A stretch of DNA of 64,000 bases from Salinimicrobium xinjiangense DSM 19287 (GTDB lineage: Bacteria; Bacteroidota; Bacteroidia; Flavobacteriales; Flavobacteriaceae), in contig NZ_AUIG01000011.1 in assembly GCF_000423585.1 (NCBI RefSeq), positions 1 through 64,000 on the forward strand. Direction: 5' to 3'. The position numbers and the translations under genes were made by a program. Each line of letters opens with the position of its first letter. The first letter of the stretch is position 1. Below the pieces are notes generated by a model. That model was not told where the DNA came from and made no database searches. It saw only the letters and a list, made by a program, of their open reading frames with translations. Below, in pieces: positions 27,034-35,595 of this stretch.

Positions 27034-28331
27034 TGCCTACTCCCGAACATGTAGTAATCATTGGAAACGGCGTGGCCGGAATTACGGCCGCAAGGCACAT
27101 TCGCCGTATCTCTGATAAAAAGATCACAGTCATTTCTGCGGAAAGTGATTACTTTTTTTCACGCACCGCTTTGATGTACGTGTACATGGGTCATATGAAA
27201 TGGGAACACCTGAAACCTTATGAAGACTGGTTTTGGGAGGAGAACCGCATTGAGCTGAAAAAAGCACGGGTGAAGAAAATAGAAACCGCTTCAAAAATGC
27301 TCTTTTTGGAAGCTGAGGAAAAGATGTCTTACGACAAGCTTATTCTCGCCACCGGTTCTGTTCCACGGTTCCTGGGAATTGAAGGCGAAGATCTGTCAGG
27401 CGTGCAGGGTCTGGTCTCAAAACAAGATCTTGAACTGCTGGAAGAAAATACCAGAAAGTGCCGAAGCGCAGTGATCGTAGGCGGCGGACTCATAGGCGTG
27501 GAACTGGCCGAAATGCTGCATACCAGAAATATCCCGGTGACTATGCTCATACGGGAGAAAGCCTTCTGGCAAAATGCGCTGCCTTTAAAAGATGCGCAAT
27601 TCATCTCCCGCCATATAGAAAGTCACGGAATCAAATTAATGCATGAAACGGAGCTAAAGAAAATAAACGGACAAAATGGAAGAGTACGTTCCATAGAGAC
27701 TTCTTCGGGAGAGGAGATTGAATGCGACCTGCTGGGGATTTCTGTGGGAGTGAAGCCGAATATTGCCTTTCTGGAAGGTTCAGAAATTGAAACCGACAGG
27801 GGAATTCTGGTTGATGAATATCTACAGACCAATGTTTCCGACATATATGCGATAGGCGACTGCGCCCAGCACCGGGAGCCAATCAAAGGCCGAAAAGACA
27901 TTGAAGCCGTTTGGTACACCGCCAGGATGATGGGAGAAACCGTGGCCCAGATTATCTGCGGAAAACCTTTTAAATACAATCCCGGCAACTGGTTTAACAG
28001 TGCTAAATTTTTCGATATCGAATATCAAACCTACGGAAATGTCAGTGCAAATCCGGAAGAGGACGAACAGCATTTTCATTGGGAACATAGGGATGGAACC
28101 AAAGCTATGACAATTGCCTTTGATCCTGCCTCCTCGACATTCCTAGGAATTAATACCTACGGAATAAGAATGCGCCACGAGGTTTTTGACCGCTGGCTTA
28201 CCGAAAAACGTGACCTGGAATATGTCCTGAGACACCTCAGACAGGCCAATTTCGATCCTGAATTTTACGACCGCCACGAGAAAGAGATTTTTAGTAGTTT
28301 TAAGGAAAATATGATGAAACCCCAGACCTAA
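27033..28331 (+). CDS. NAD(P)/FAD-dependent pyridine-nucleotide oxidoreductase
   Basis: 432 aa. The N-terminal FAD motif is VIIGNGVAGITAARHIR, the NAD(P) motif is VIVGGGLIGVELAEML, and the late FAD motif is IYAIGDCAQHRE. This is the rubredoxin-reductase/NirB-N-terminal type of two-dinucleotide-binding flavoprotein. It starts inside the stop of the phosphorylase gene (TAATG). Its neighbour downstream is an iron-sulfur membrane protein, so the pair could move electrons between NAD(P)H and a membrane redox chain. The stop codon lies in the left arm of a 40-bp inverted repeat. Confidence 0.85.
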   Translation: MPTPEHVVIIGNGVAGITAARHIRRISDKKITVISAESDYFFSRTALMYVYMGHMKWEHLKPYEDWFWEENRIELKKARVKKIETASKMLFLEAEEKMSYDKLILATGSVPRFLGIEGEDLSGVQGLVSKQDLELLEENTRKCRSAVIVGGGLIGVELAEMLHTRNIPVTMLIREKAFWQNALPLKDAQFISRHIESHGIKLMHETELKKINGQNGRVRSIETSSGEEIECDLLGISVGVKPNIAFLEGSEIETDRGILVDEYLQTNVSDIYAIGDCAQHREPIKGRKDIEAVWYTARMMGETVAQIICGKPFKYNPGNWFNSAKFFDIEYQTYGNVSANPEEDEQHFHWEHRDGTKAMTIAFDPASSTFLGINTYGIRMRHEVFDRWLTEKRDLEYVLRHLRQANFDPEFYDRHEKEIFSSFKENMMKPQT

Positions 28332-28363
28332 TAGTCCCGATAGCTATCGGGACTGTTAGGTCT
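28324..28363. repeat. 40-bp inverted repeat overlapping the flavoprotein stop codon
   Basis: The two 20-nt halves (28324-28343 and 28344-28363) pair fully apart from one T-G wobble. The inner part is the perfect palindrome GTCCCGATAGCTATCGGGAC; the outer arms are AGACCTAA and TTAGGTCT. The outer arms recur in the element at 32155-32187, so this is a repeat family. It could attenuate transcription or protect mRNA ends inside the operon; there is no T run. Confidence 0.8.
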
Positions 28364-28376
28364 AAAACTCCTACAT

Positions 28377-29975
28377 ATGTCCGCAGCCCAACATAATATG
28401 TCTCTCTCCGGGGAAACATCCGCAAAGCTCTCTACTACTCAAAAGGTAGCCACGGGGCTTGGCTGGACAGGAATTTTTATATTTTGCCTGGCATTTTTTA
28501 ACCCGGAGTTACCCCCTACTTTTTTATGGTCTGCACTTACATTTATTGCTCTGGGAGTGATCATTTTCGCAAATGATCAATATTTGGGAAAATCTGCAGG
28601 GGTTAAAAACGACGGCATCTGGTTCAGATCGATGACGGCACGTGGCATACTCGCCTGGGGTACAGGGATTGTACTTACACTATTTTACATCGTTCTCTAT
28701 TGGTTCCCACAGTACCTCGGATATAACCCAGATGGTGCCAACAGCGGACTCGTCGCACTTTTTGATCCGTTAAGCAGATTGATAAGCGGGCAACCGGCGA
28801 GTCAGTGGTTTGTTTATGGAACTTTATACACCCTGGCCATCCTCACTTTCGGCTACAAATTCCTGCTAAAGTACAGGCACAACAAGTACGAAGTACTTCG
28901 CACCTATTCGGTAATGTTCTTTCAGCTTGGTTTTGCCTTTTTGATTCCGGAGATCCTCATGCGGCTCAATCAGCCGTACTTCAATCCCGTGAACATCTGG
29001 CCACTGAATTATGATCTTTTTGCCGGCTATAAATTATCGGAATTCTTTTCTGCCGGAAACATTGGCCTGCTTATGCTCTTCTTCGGATTAGCTTCTATTT
29101 TTGTCATCACTCCAATTCTCACCTATTTCTACGGAAAAAGATGGTACTGTTCATGGGTTTGCGGCTGCGGCGGACTTGCAGAAACCGCGGGAGATCCATA
29201 TCGACATTTATCAGACAAAAGCCGGTCTGCCTGGAAATTTGAGAGATATATTATCCATACCGTTCTTGTTCTGGTCGTAGTCATGACCATTGCTGTGGTC
29301 TACTCATTTCTCAATGAAAATCCGGACCAGTTCTGGCTCGATAAGAATGTATTTCTGTTGGGATCGGTAGCATTTCTCGTGCTGCTGTTTGGCCTCATCT
29401 TTATCTTTAAAAGGCACAGGCTTGCGAGGGATGCAAAAAAAGGAGCTATTATTTCTCTGAGCATTGTGCTTGCCATCATTGCAGTTTTCTACTTCAGCGG
29501 AATGACCTACGGTTATCTCCTAAGACAGTGGTACGGTTTTTTAATTGGTGCGGCTTTTTCAGGAGTCATAGGAGTCGGCTTTTATCCCATTTTCGGAAAC
29601 AGGGTGTGGTGTCGTTTCGGTTGCCCTATGGCCGCGGTTCTGGGAATGCAGCAGCGACTCTTTTCAAAATTCAGGATCACAACCAATGGCGGACAATGTA
29701 TCTCCTGCGGAAATTGTTCCACTTATTGTGAAATGGGAATCGACGTACGGGCATATGCTCAAAAAGGCGAAAATATCGTTCGCTCCAGCTGCGTTGGCTG
29801 CGGAATTTGCAGTGCGGTTTGTCCGCGGGGAGTGTTAAAGCTTGAAAATGGCTCTCTCCATGGCAGGATCAATTCAGATGCAGTATTATTAGGAAATGAC
29901 GTGGATCTTCTTGACCTCATCCGGGAACAGAAAAAAGCCACCCGCGATCCTCACAGTTCTCCTTTCAATTCCTGA
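28377..29975 (+). CDS. NapH/NosR-like polyferredoxin membrane protein
   Basis: 532 aa with about ten hydrophobic segments. Membrane-flanking Cys motifs are WYCSWVCGCGG and VWCRFGCPMAA, as in NapH/NosR/CcoG relatives. The C-terminal domain has two 4Fe-4S sets, CISCGNCSTYC and CVGCGICSAVCPRG. It should pass electrons across or along the inner membrane. Gene order places it after an NAD(P)H flavoprotein and before glycosyltransferases in the arsenosugar operon. A redox step on an arsenical or lipid intermediate is an inference; no family-specific function is recognised. Confidence 0.8.
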   Translation: MSAAQHNMSLSGETSAKLSTTQKVATGLGWTGIFIFCLAFFNPELPPTFLWSALTFIALGVIIFANDQYLGKSAGVKNDGIWFRSMTARGILAWGTGIVLTLFYIVLYWFPQYLGYNPDGANSGLVALFDPLSRLISGQPASQWFVYGTLYTLAILTFGYKFLLKYRHNKYEVLRTYSVMFFQLGFAFLIPEILMRLNQPYFNPVNIWPLNYDLFAGYKLSEFFSAGNIGLLMLFFGLASIFVITPILTYFYGKRWYCSWVCGCGGLAETAGDPYRHLSDKSRSAWKFERYIIHTVLVLVVVMTIAVVYSFLNENPDQFWLDKNVFLLGSVAFLVLLFGLIFIFKRHRLARDAKKGAIISLSIVLAIIAVFYFSGMTYGYLLRQWYGFLIGAAFSGVIGVGFYPIFGNRVWCRFGCPMAAVLGMQQRLFSKFRITTNGGQCISCGNCSTYCEMGIDVRAYAQKGENIVRSSCVGCGICSAVCPRGVLKLENGSLHGRINSDAVLLGNDVDLLDLIREQKKATRDPHSSPFNS

Positions 29976-30004
29976 CCTTTGGTTCAGCAAAAACTTCTGC
30001 TGAA

Positions 30005-30694
30005 ATGCCTCAGATAAAAGTCATTATTCCCGCATACAATGAAGCTGGCTCCATCGGACTTGTTGTTGCCGATGTTCCTGTAATTGTGGATGAAGTCATC
30101 GTAGTGAGTAATAATTCCACAGATGCCACCGAAGAAGTTGCTGCAAAAGCGGGAGCCACCGTTTTACGGGAGCCGCGAAAAGGCTATGGCTATGCCTGCC
30201 TGAAAGGGATGGATTACATCGCAAAGCTTCCGGAAAAGCCCGAAATTATCGTATTTTTAGATGGAGATTACAGCGACTATCCGCAGGAACTGGAGAAGAT
30301 CGTGGAACCAATTCTGCAGCGGGATTTTGACCTGGTCATCGGCGCAAGAGTAAAACGGTGGCGGGAAAAAGGAGCGATGACCTTTCCGCAGATCTTTGGA
30401 AACTGGCTGGCTACAAGTCTCATGAAATGGTTCTTCAATGCGAAGTTTACTGACCTTGGACCTTTCAGAGCAATCAAATATGACAAATTGCTTGCGCTAG
30501 AAATGGAGGACAAGACCTACGGCTGGACGGTGGAAATGCAGCTAAAGGCGCTTAAAAAGAATTACAGCTATGAAGAAGTGCCGGTGCATTACCGCAATCG
30601 CATTGGCGAATCAAAAGTTTCGGGTACTGTAAAAGGCGCTTTCATGGCAGGAGTTAAGATCCTCACCTGGATCTTCAAATACAGTTTCAAATAA
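30005..30694 (+). CDS. Family 2 glycosyltransferase (DPM1-like)
   Basis: 229 aa, single GT-A domain without a membrane anchor. It has IKVIIPAYNEAGSIGLVVAD, the metal-binding LDGDYSDYP, and a late YEEVPVHYRNRIGESKVSG, typical of dolichyl-phosphate-mannose-synthase-like enzymes that charge a polyprenyl phosphate. It starts 29 bp after the iron-sulfur membrane protein gene and overlaps the next glycosyltransferase start by 1 nt. It is probably the sugar-donor step for the membrane-bound glycosyltransferases that follow. Confidence 0.85.
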   Translation: MPQIKVIIPAYNEAGSIGLVVADVPVIVDEVIVVSNNSTDATEEVAAKAGATVLREPRKGYGYACLKGMDYIAKLPEKPEIIVFLDGDYSDYPQELEKIVEPILQRDFDLVIGARVKRWREKGAMTFPQIFGNWLATSLMKWFFNAKFTDLGPFRAIKYDKLLALEMEDKTYGWTVEMQLKALKKNYSYEEVPVHYRNRIGESKVSGTVKGAFMAGVKILTWIFKYSFK

Positions 30695-32199
30695 TGGAAA
30701 CGGCAATATTGATCATTTTTGGACTGTTGATGTTTGTAGTATTTCTCTACAGCCTCTCCCTTTTGCACCTGCTCATCAATTTCCGAAAAAGCCGAAGGCA
30801 AAAAGATACCTCTCAAAAATGGGATTTTTCAGACCCTTCTCAAATTCCCTATGTTACAATTCAGCTGCCGCTTTACAATGACAAACCTGTTGTGGAGCGT
30901 CTGCTTCGAAATATCGCACTTATCGATTATCCTCACGACAAATTCGAAGTGCAGGTACTGGATGATTCCACCGATGATTCCGCAGCCTTAACTGCCGGAA
31001 TTATTTCTGAACTAAAAGCTGAAGGTTTTCCCATTGAACACATCACCCGAACAAATCGTAAAGGCTTTAAAGCAGGAGCCCTGAAAGCCGGACTAGAGTA
31101 TGCCAAGGGCGAATTCATTGCTATTTTTGATTCGGATTTTCTTCCGAAGCCGGATTGGTTAAAAAAGACCGTTCCCTATTTCAAAAATGAAAAGCTGGGC
31201 GTAGTGCAGACCCGCTGGGGACATTTGAACAAGAATTATTCCCTGCTAACCAAGCTACAAGCTTTCCTGCTCGACTATCATTTTATCCTTGAACAAACCG
31301 GTCGTAATTTCGGAAAACATTTCATCAACTTCAACGGAACAGCCGGAGTCTGGAGAAAGAGCTGCATCCTGGACGCCGGAAACTGGGAAGGCGACACACT
31401 CACCGAAGATCTGGATCTGAGTTACCGGGCGCAACTCAAAGGCTGGGAATTTAAATACCTACGGGAGGTAGAAACTCCGGCCGAATTACCCATCACCATC
31501 GAAGCAGCACGTTCGCAGCAATTCAGGTGGAATAAAGGAGCGGCAGAGAATTTTCAGAAGAATTATAAAAAAGTGCTTCTGGAAAAAAAGCTCAGTTTTG
31601 GCACCCGCGTACACAGCTTTTTTCACCTTTTGAACAGCAGCTTCTTTCTTGTGGTGCTTTTGATGGGAATTGTCAGTATCCCGGTGCTATTTTTATTGAA
31701 TGATCCTGCTTATTCTGAAATTTTCACCGGCATGACGATTTTTGTGTTAAGTCCGCTGATCTTTTTTATCACCTATTATTCGGCTTACAAGGAACTACAT
31801 AAGAACGACCGCCTTTCATTTTTTAAGTTCATAGGTTTATTTCTCACCTTCTTTTCCATTGCCATGGGGCTTTCCCTGCACAATAGTATCGCTATTCTCG
31901 AAGGGCATTTTGGAAAGAAGAGTGAATTTATCAGAACTCCAAAATTCAACCTGGGCAGCAGACATGAATCATTAAAGAAGACTTCTTTAAAATGGAATTT
32001 CCAGTTGCTTCTTGAGATCCTATTAATGCTGCTTTTCGCCTTTGGAATATTCTCTGCCTTCAGAACTGGCAGTTACAGTTTATTGCCATTTCATCTTATG
32101 ATGTTTTTTGGGTTTTCTTATGTGGTTTTGACATCCTTTAATATTGAGATTGGGAGACCTACCAGGTTTCCAAAACCTGTTAGGTCTGGAGAGGAATGA
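30694..32199 (+). CDS. Membrane glycosyltransferase 2, cellulose-synthase-like
   Basis: 501 aa. An N-terminal helix (4-28) is followed by a GT-A core with LDDSTDDS, FDSDFLPKP, TEDLDLSYR and QQFRWNKG (the D, DxD, TED, QxxRW set of processive or BcsA-like GT2 enzymes), then four C-terminal membrane helices. The lipid- or glycan-linked product would be made at the inner membrane. The last 15 or so codons (RPTRFPKPVRSGEE) are encoded by a palindromic repeat, so the C-terminus may be longer than in homologues. It overlaps the next gene by 4 nt. Confidence 0.85.
   Translation: METAILIIFGLLMFVVFLYSLSLLHLLINFRKSRRQKDTSQKWDFSDPSQIPYVTIQLPLYNDKPVVERLLRNIALIDYPHDKFEVQVLDDSTDDSAALTAGIISELKAEGFPIEHITRTNRKGFKAGALKAGLEYAKGEFIAIFDSDFLPKPDWLKKTVPYFKNEKLGVVQTRWGHLNKNYSLLTKLQAFLLDYHFILEQTGRNFGKHFINFNGTAGVWRKSCILDAGNWEGDTLTEDLDLSYRAQLKGWEFKYLREVETPAELPITIEAARSQQFRWNKGAAENFQKNYKKVLLEKKLSFGTRVHSFFHLLNSSFFLVVLLMGIVSIPVLFLLNDPAYSEIFTGMTIFVLSPLIFFITYYSAYKELHKNDRLSFFKFIGLFLTFFSIAMGLSLHNSIAILEGHFGKKSEFIRTPKFNLGSRHESLKKTSLKWNFQLLLEILLMLLFAFGIFSAFRTGSYSLLPFHLMMFFGFSYVVLTSFNIEIGRPTRFPKPVRSGEE
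32155..32187. repeat. Palindromic repeat forming the 3' end of a coding sequence
   Basis: Arms AGACCTACCAGGTTT and AAACCTGTTAGGTCT are separated by 3 nt; 14 of 15 positions pair. It lies wholly inside the end of the glycosyltransferase gene, just upstream of the start of the next gene. Outer arms match those of the element at 28324-28363. Elements of this type (AGACCT...AGGTCT around AACC...GGTT) are dispersed repeats in Flavobacteriaceae, as far as I recall. Confidence 0.75.
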
Positions 32200-33551
32200 A
32201 AACGTTTCTCAAACTCCACAAGATCCCGCTACTTATTTTCCTAAGCTGCTGCGCCTTTTACCTGGCCTTCGCCTACGACCTCGAAAGGACCGATTTTTTC
32301 AAACTTTTGACCCTCTACGGCGGACTCTTCTTTTTAAGCTGGAAATTTTTCCGGATGCAGCGTTCTAATCTTAATATCCTTCTCGCTGCCGCTATTATTT
32401 TCCGATTGCTGTTTTTATTTGCAATTCCGAACCTCTCACAGGATTTCTACAGGTTCATCTGGGACGGCAAGCTGTTACTGGAAGGAATCAGTCCCTATTT
32501 AATGACTCCGGATCAATATTTTTCTTCCGGAAGCATTCCAATAGCAGGAGCTAAGGAACTCTATCAAGGCATGGGCAGCCTTAGCGCCGGAAATCCCACT
32601 AATTATCCGCCGCTGAATCAGCTTTGGTTTGCGCTGGCCGCACTCATCGGCGGGAAAAGCATTCTGGCATCCGTGATCTGGCTGCGGATCTTCATCATTG
32701 CCGCCGACATCGGGATCTTCTACTTCGGAAGGAAATTGCTGAAAAACCTCAACCTACCGGAGAGCAACATCTTTCTGTATCTGCTGAATCCGCTGATCCT
32801 CATTGAACTCACCGGAAATCTACATTTTGAAGGAGTGATGCTGTTTTTCCTTATAGCAGCTCTGTATTTACTGCAGCGTCAAAAAGGGCTTTTTAGCGCT
32901 CTCTTATTTTCCTGTTCTATACTTGTAAAATTAATTCCATTAATGTTCCTGCCACTCCTGTTTAGAAGACTCGGATGGAAAAAAGCATTAGGTTATTACA
33001 TGCTTACCGGAGGTGTGGTTCTCCTGTTCTTTTTGCCTTTCCTTTCCGATGTATTTGCAGAAAATTTCTTTGCCAGTATTGGCCTTTGGTTTCAGAAGTT
33101 CGAATTCAACGCGAGCTTCTACTACCTCATCAGGTGGATTGGATATCAAGTTGAAGGTTACAACATCATTGGCTACGCCGGACCGGCATTGGCGGCTGTT
33201 GTTTTTCTTTTAGTGTTGGTCTTGTCTTCTCTAAAAAGAAATTCAGATATGAAAGGCTTGCTCACCAGCATGATGTTTGCCATGGTGATCTATCTACTGC
33301 TGGCCACTACAGTGCATCCCTGGTATCTGGCTACTCCGCTGCTGCTCTCTGTTTTCACCAGATACAAATTTGTGCAGGTGTGGAGTTTAATGGTGGTGCT
33401 GAGTTATTTCGCTTATTCGCAACTGGAATATGAGGAGAATCTTTGGCTGATTGTACTTGAATATTCAGTAGTCCTTGGAGTTTTGCTTTACGAAGTTTTC
33501 TCGAAGAGGGCGCAAAGGTTTCCCGCAGAGAGTGTAAAGAGTTCCCGCTGA
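32196..33551 (+). CDS. GT-C-type polyprenyl-sugar-dependent glycosyltransferase (mannosyltransferase-like)
   Basis: 451 aa with about eleven hydrophobic segments. A first-loop motif SQDFYRFIWDGKLLLEGISPY, rich in acidic residues, and NPTNYPPLNQLWF match the GT-C fold of mannosyltransferase/GT87-like integral-membrane enzymes that use polyprenyl-phosphate sugars. The DPM1-like enzyme two genes upstream could make that donor. It begins with an ATGA overlap and is preceded by GGAGAGG, a usable ribosome-binding site partly derived from the repeat. It is the last gene of the operon. Confidence 0.75.
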   Translation: MKTFLKLHKIPLLIFLSCCAFYLAFAYDLERTDFFKLLTLYGGLFFLSWKFFRMQRSNLNILLAAAIIFRLLFLFAIPNLSQDFYRFIWDGKLLLEGISPYLMTPDQYFSSGSIPIAGAKELYQGMGSLSAGNPTNYPPLNQLWFALAALIGGKSILASVIWLRIFIIAADIGIFYFGRKLLKNLNLPESNIFLYLLNPLILIELTGNLHFEGVMLFFLIAALYLLQRQKGLFSALLFSCSILVKLIPLMFLPLLFRRLGWKKALGYYMLTGGVVLLFFLPFLSDVFAENFFASIGLWFQKFEFNASFYYLIRWIGYQVEGYNIIGYAGPALAAVVFLLVLVLSSLKRNSDMKGLLTSMMFAMVIYLLLATTVHPWYLATPLLLSVFTRYKFVQVWSLMVVLSYFAYSQLEYEENLWLIVLEYSVVLGVLLYEVFSKRAQRFPAESVKSSR

Positions 33552-33675
33552 TCTCTCTTATCGCCGCAGATGAGCTCCCGGGATTTTCACACAAAGCAGA
33601 GTAAGATAAAAGAAGAGCACGAAGAATTCAGTAAGAAAATAACCTCTCGACTCCGCTCGAGGAGACAAGAGGATT
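33541..33675. repeat. Mosaic of dispersed intergenic repeats after the arsenosugar operon
   Basis: The spacer contains TCCCGCTGATCT and CGCAGATGAGC fragments, TTTTCACACAAAGC followed by GAAGAGCACGAAGAA, and the palindrome CTCGA-CTCCGC-TCGAG. The first modules recur at 40.4 kb and 55.8-56.0 kb in other orders. They are non-coding, and no terminator with a T run was found here. Confidence 0.6.
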
Positions 33676-33728
33676 AAAAAATTATCTGTTCAGCCTTGGC
33701 TTTTTTCTTCATGAGAGAAATGTCTTTA

Positions 33729-35528
33729 TTACTTCCTCTTTACACCCAACTCCTCCTGATCATAAGGCACGTAATTCTTCCATTCCCAGGGGGTGTAGAC
33801 ATCTTCGAGAGCTAGCTCGAGCAATTCTTTGAAGATACTTTCTCCATTTTCGCTGTTGGTCATTATTAGAATTCCTTTTCCGGCTTTCGGAAATATTACT
33901 GAATAATGTTCAAAGCCGCTACCATTACCTCCTTTTGAAGCTGCCCAACCGTATGGGGTCTTAAATAATCCTGAACCGAGCCCATAAGACATTTGAATAT
34001 CATCATTCAGATCCCCTTCCTCCTGTGCCAAAGGTCCGAATTGCCTCAACGTGCGGATCCTTACCTGCGGACTGAAAATCTCATTCCATGACCCATTACT
34101 GAGTATCTCCCGATTTAGGACGGCAGTTAAAAACCTGGTATAATCTCCGAAGGTCGTTTCCATTGTACTGGGAGCCCGGGGTTCATTATCCTTGTCTTTT
34201 TTGTAAGCCTGGCCTTTCTCATTGTGCCCAAGCGCATAATCTTTCTCAAATTGCGGTTGCCACTCGAAACTGGAGTTTTCCATACCTAAAGGTTTGAAAA
34301 CGATCTCCTGTGCAAGTTCTTCAAAAGGCTCTTCTGTGATCTTCTCGAGTACTACCTGCAAATAAACCATTCCTTCTCCCGAATACATATATCCGCTCCC
34401 AGGCTCTTGTTTTACCCGCAATTTCTTGTCAGGTTCAAAAAACCTCCAGTTTGGAAAACCGGTTGTATGCGCCAGCGCCATTCGCGCTGTAATCTTGTGG
34501 TATAGAGAATCATTCTTGAGATCGGAATAATCATCGTGCCAATCGGCTTTAGGCTCGTACTCATATATTTTCTTCGGAAGGTAAGACTCTAAAGGAGTGT
34601 CAAGATCTATGACGCCATCCTCAACCAGCTTCATCACGATCACTGTAAACACAGCCTTGCTTAAAGAAGCACCGTAAATATTGGTGGATTTATGCAGCTC
34701 CCGCCCATCATTATTATTTGCGTAGCCAAAAACTTCTGAATAAACCGGCTCATTTTCATCAAAAACAGAGATAGCCAGTCCGGGTACTTTAGCCTCTTTC
34801 ATTAAAAATTTAACATGCCGGTTAAGCGAATCTGATGAAATTTCAGAACCATCCAGTCGTTCAATTCCCTGGGCAAAACCCGAACCCGAAAAACACAGGA
34901 AAATAATCGCAGCGGTGGCCGTTTTATTAACTGTTTTTCTTTTCCTCTTCTTCCTGATAAAAGGAATAGAAAGGGGATAATATGATTTTTGTTTGTCAAC
35001 GGCTGTAAATATGTTGATCAACATCATAAGCGAAGCATAGGGGATAATGACCATAACTATGGTGATGAGGGGACCGGCACTAATAAAGGCATTTCCTGAA
35101 AAAATCATCATAACCAGAGCCACAATAAAAGCCAGGACCATAGTGGTTTGAAAATTCACCACTTTTCTTCCGTGGTCATCGTAGATCTTACTATCCTCCC
35201 GCTTATGTATCCATAAAAACAATGGAATGAAGATGTTTGCCAATGGCACTACAAATCCGATAAATGGAGTTGCGTGAATTAGCAGTAGCCATTTCTTCTG
35301 AATACTTTCCTCTTTTGGATCTTCCAGAACCAAAAGTTCATCTACTTCCATTTCCAAAGCAGCAGCTAATAATTTCACGGTCTGCAGGTGCGGATCTGTT
35401 TCTCCTTTTTCAATCCTTTGAATAGTTCGTACCGTTACATTGGTTCTATCTGAAAGCTCTTTTTGAGTCAGCCCTTTTAATTTTCTCTGGTATACCAGAT
35501 TTTCAGCAAGTTTATTTTTTTCGTCCAT
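33729..35528 (-). CDS. XRE helix-turn-helix / DUF4870 membrane / beta-lactamase-fold serine hydrolase fusion
   Basis: 599 aa. Residues 7-66 are an XRE-type DNA-binding domain (LTQKELSDRTNVTVRTIQRI). Residues 80-175 are a DUF4870-like membrane region with three hydrophobic segments, then the basic patch RKKRKRK. Residues 203-220 (TATAAIIFLCFSGSGFAQ) look exactly like a Bacteroidetes signal peptide, followed by a full class-C beta-lactamase/serine-hydrolase domain with SLSK (S288, K291), a YSG motif and a late GGNGSG box. The predicted topology puts the regulator in the cytoplasm and the hydrolase in the periplasm. The frame is continuous, with no internal start favoured. Possible origin: fusion of a regulator and a secreted hydrolase gene. 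Confidence 0.85.
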   Translation of the reverse strand: MDEKNKLAENLVYQRKLKGLTQKELSDRTNVTVRTIQRIEKGETDPHLQTVKLLAAALEMEVDELLVLEDPKEESIQKKWLLLIHATPFIGFVVPLANIFIPLFLWIHKREDSKIYDDHGRKVVNFQTTMVLAFIVALVMMIFSGNAFISAGPLITIVMVIIPYASLMMLINIFTAVDKQKSYYPLSIPFIRKKRKRKTVNKTATAAIIFLCFSGSGFAQGIERLDGSEISSDSLNRHVKFLMKEAKVPGLAISVFDENEPVYSEVFGYANNNDGRELHKSTNIYGASLSKAVFTVIVMKLVEDGVIDLDTPLESYLPKKIYEYEPKADWHDDYSDLKNDSLYHKITARMALAHTTGFPNWRFFEPDKKLRVKQEPGSGYMYSGEGMVYLQVVLEKITEEPFEELAQEIVFKPLGMENSSFEWQPQFEKDYALGHNEKGQAYKKDKDNEPRAPSTMETTFGDYTRFLTAVLNREILSNGSWNEIFSPQVRIRTLRQFGPLAQEEGDLNDDIQMSYGLGSGLFKTPYGWAASKGGNGSGFEHYSVIFPKAGKGILIMTNSENGESIFKELLELALEDVYTPWEWKNYVPYDQEELGVKRK

Positions 35529-35577
35529 ATCGGTTATTTGTTTGAAACAAAACTACCTCAAAAGGCCTGTTTTTTGG

Positions 35578-35595
35578 GTGACATTCATATGTCAC
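35578..35595 (-). promoter_or_regulatory. Dyad operator candidate upstream of the XRE-hydrolase fusion
   Basis: GTGACAT-TCAT-ATGTCAC is a perfect 7-bp inverted repeat with a 4-bp centre, 50 bp upstream of the start codon. A further half-site TGTCAT lies at 35602-35607. The symmetry and position suit binding by the XRE domain encoded downstream (autoregulation), which is inference. Confidence 0.5.

Noticed and set aside
33729-35528. BlaR/MecR-type beta-lactam sensor
   Set aside because: The protein has no zinc-protease domain and carries its own DNA-binding domain, so the known BlaR/MecR mechanism does not apply.
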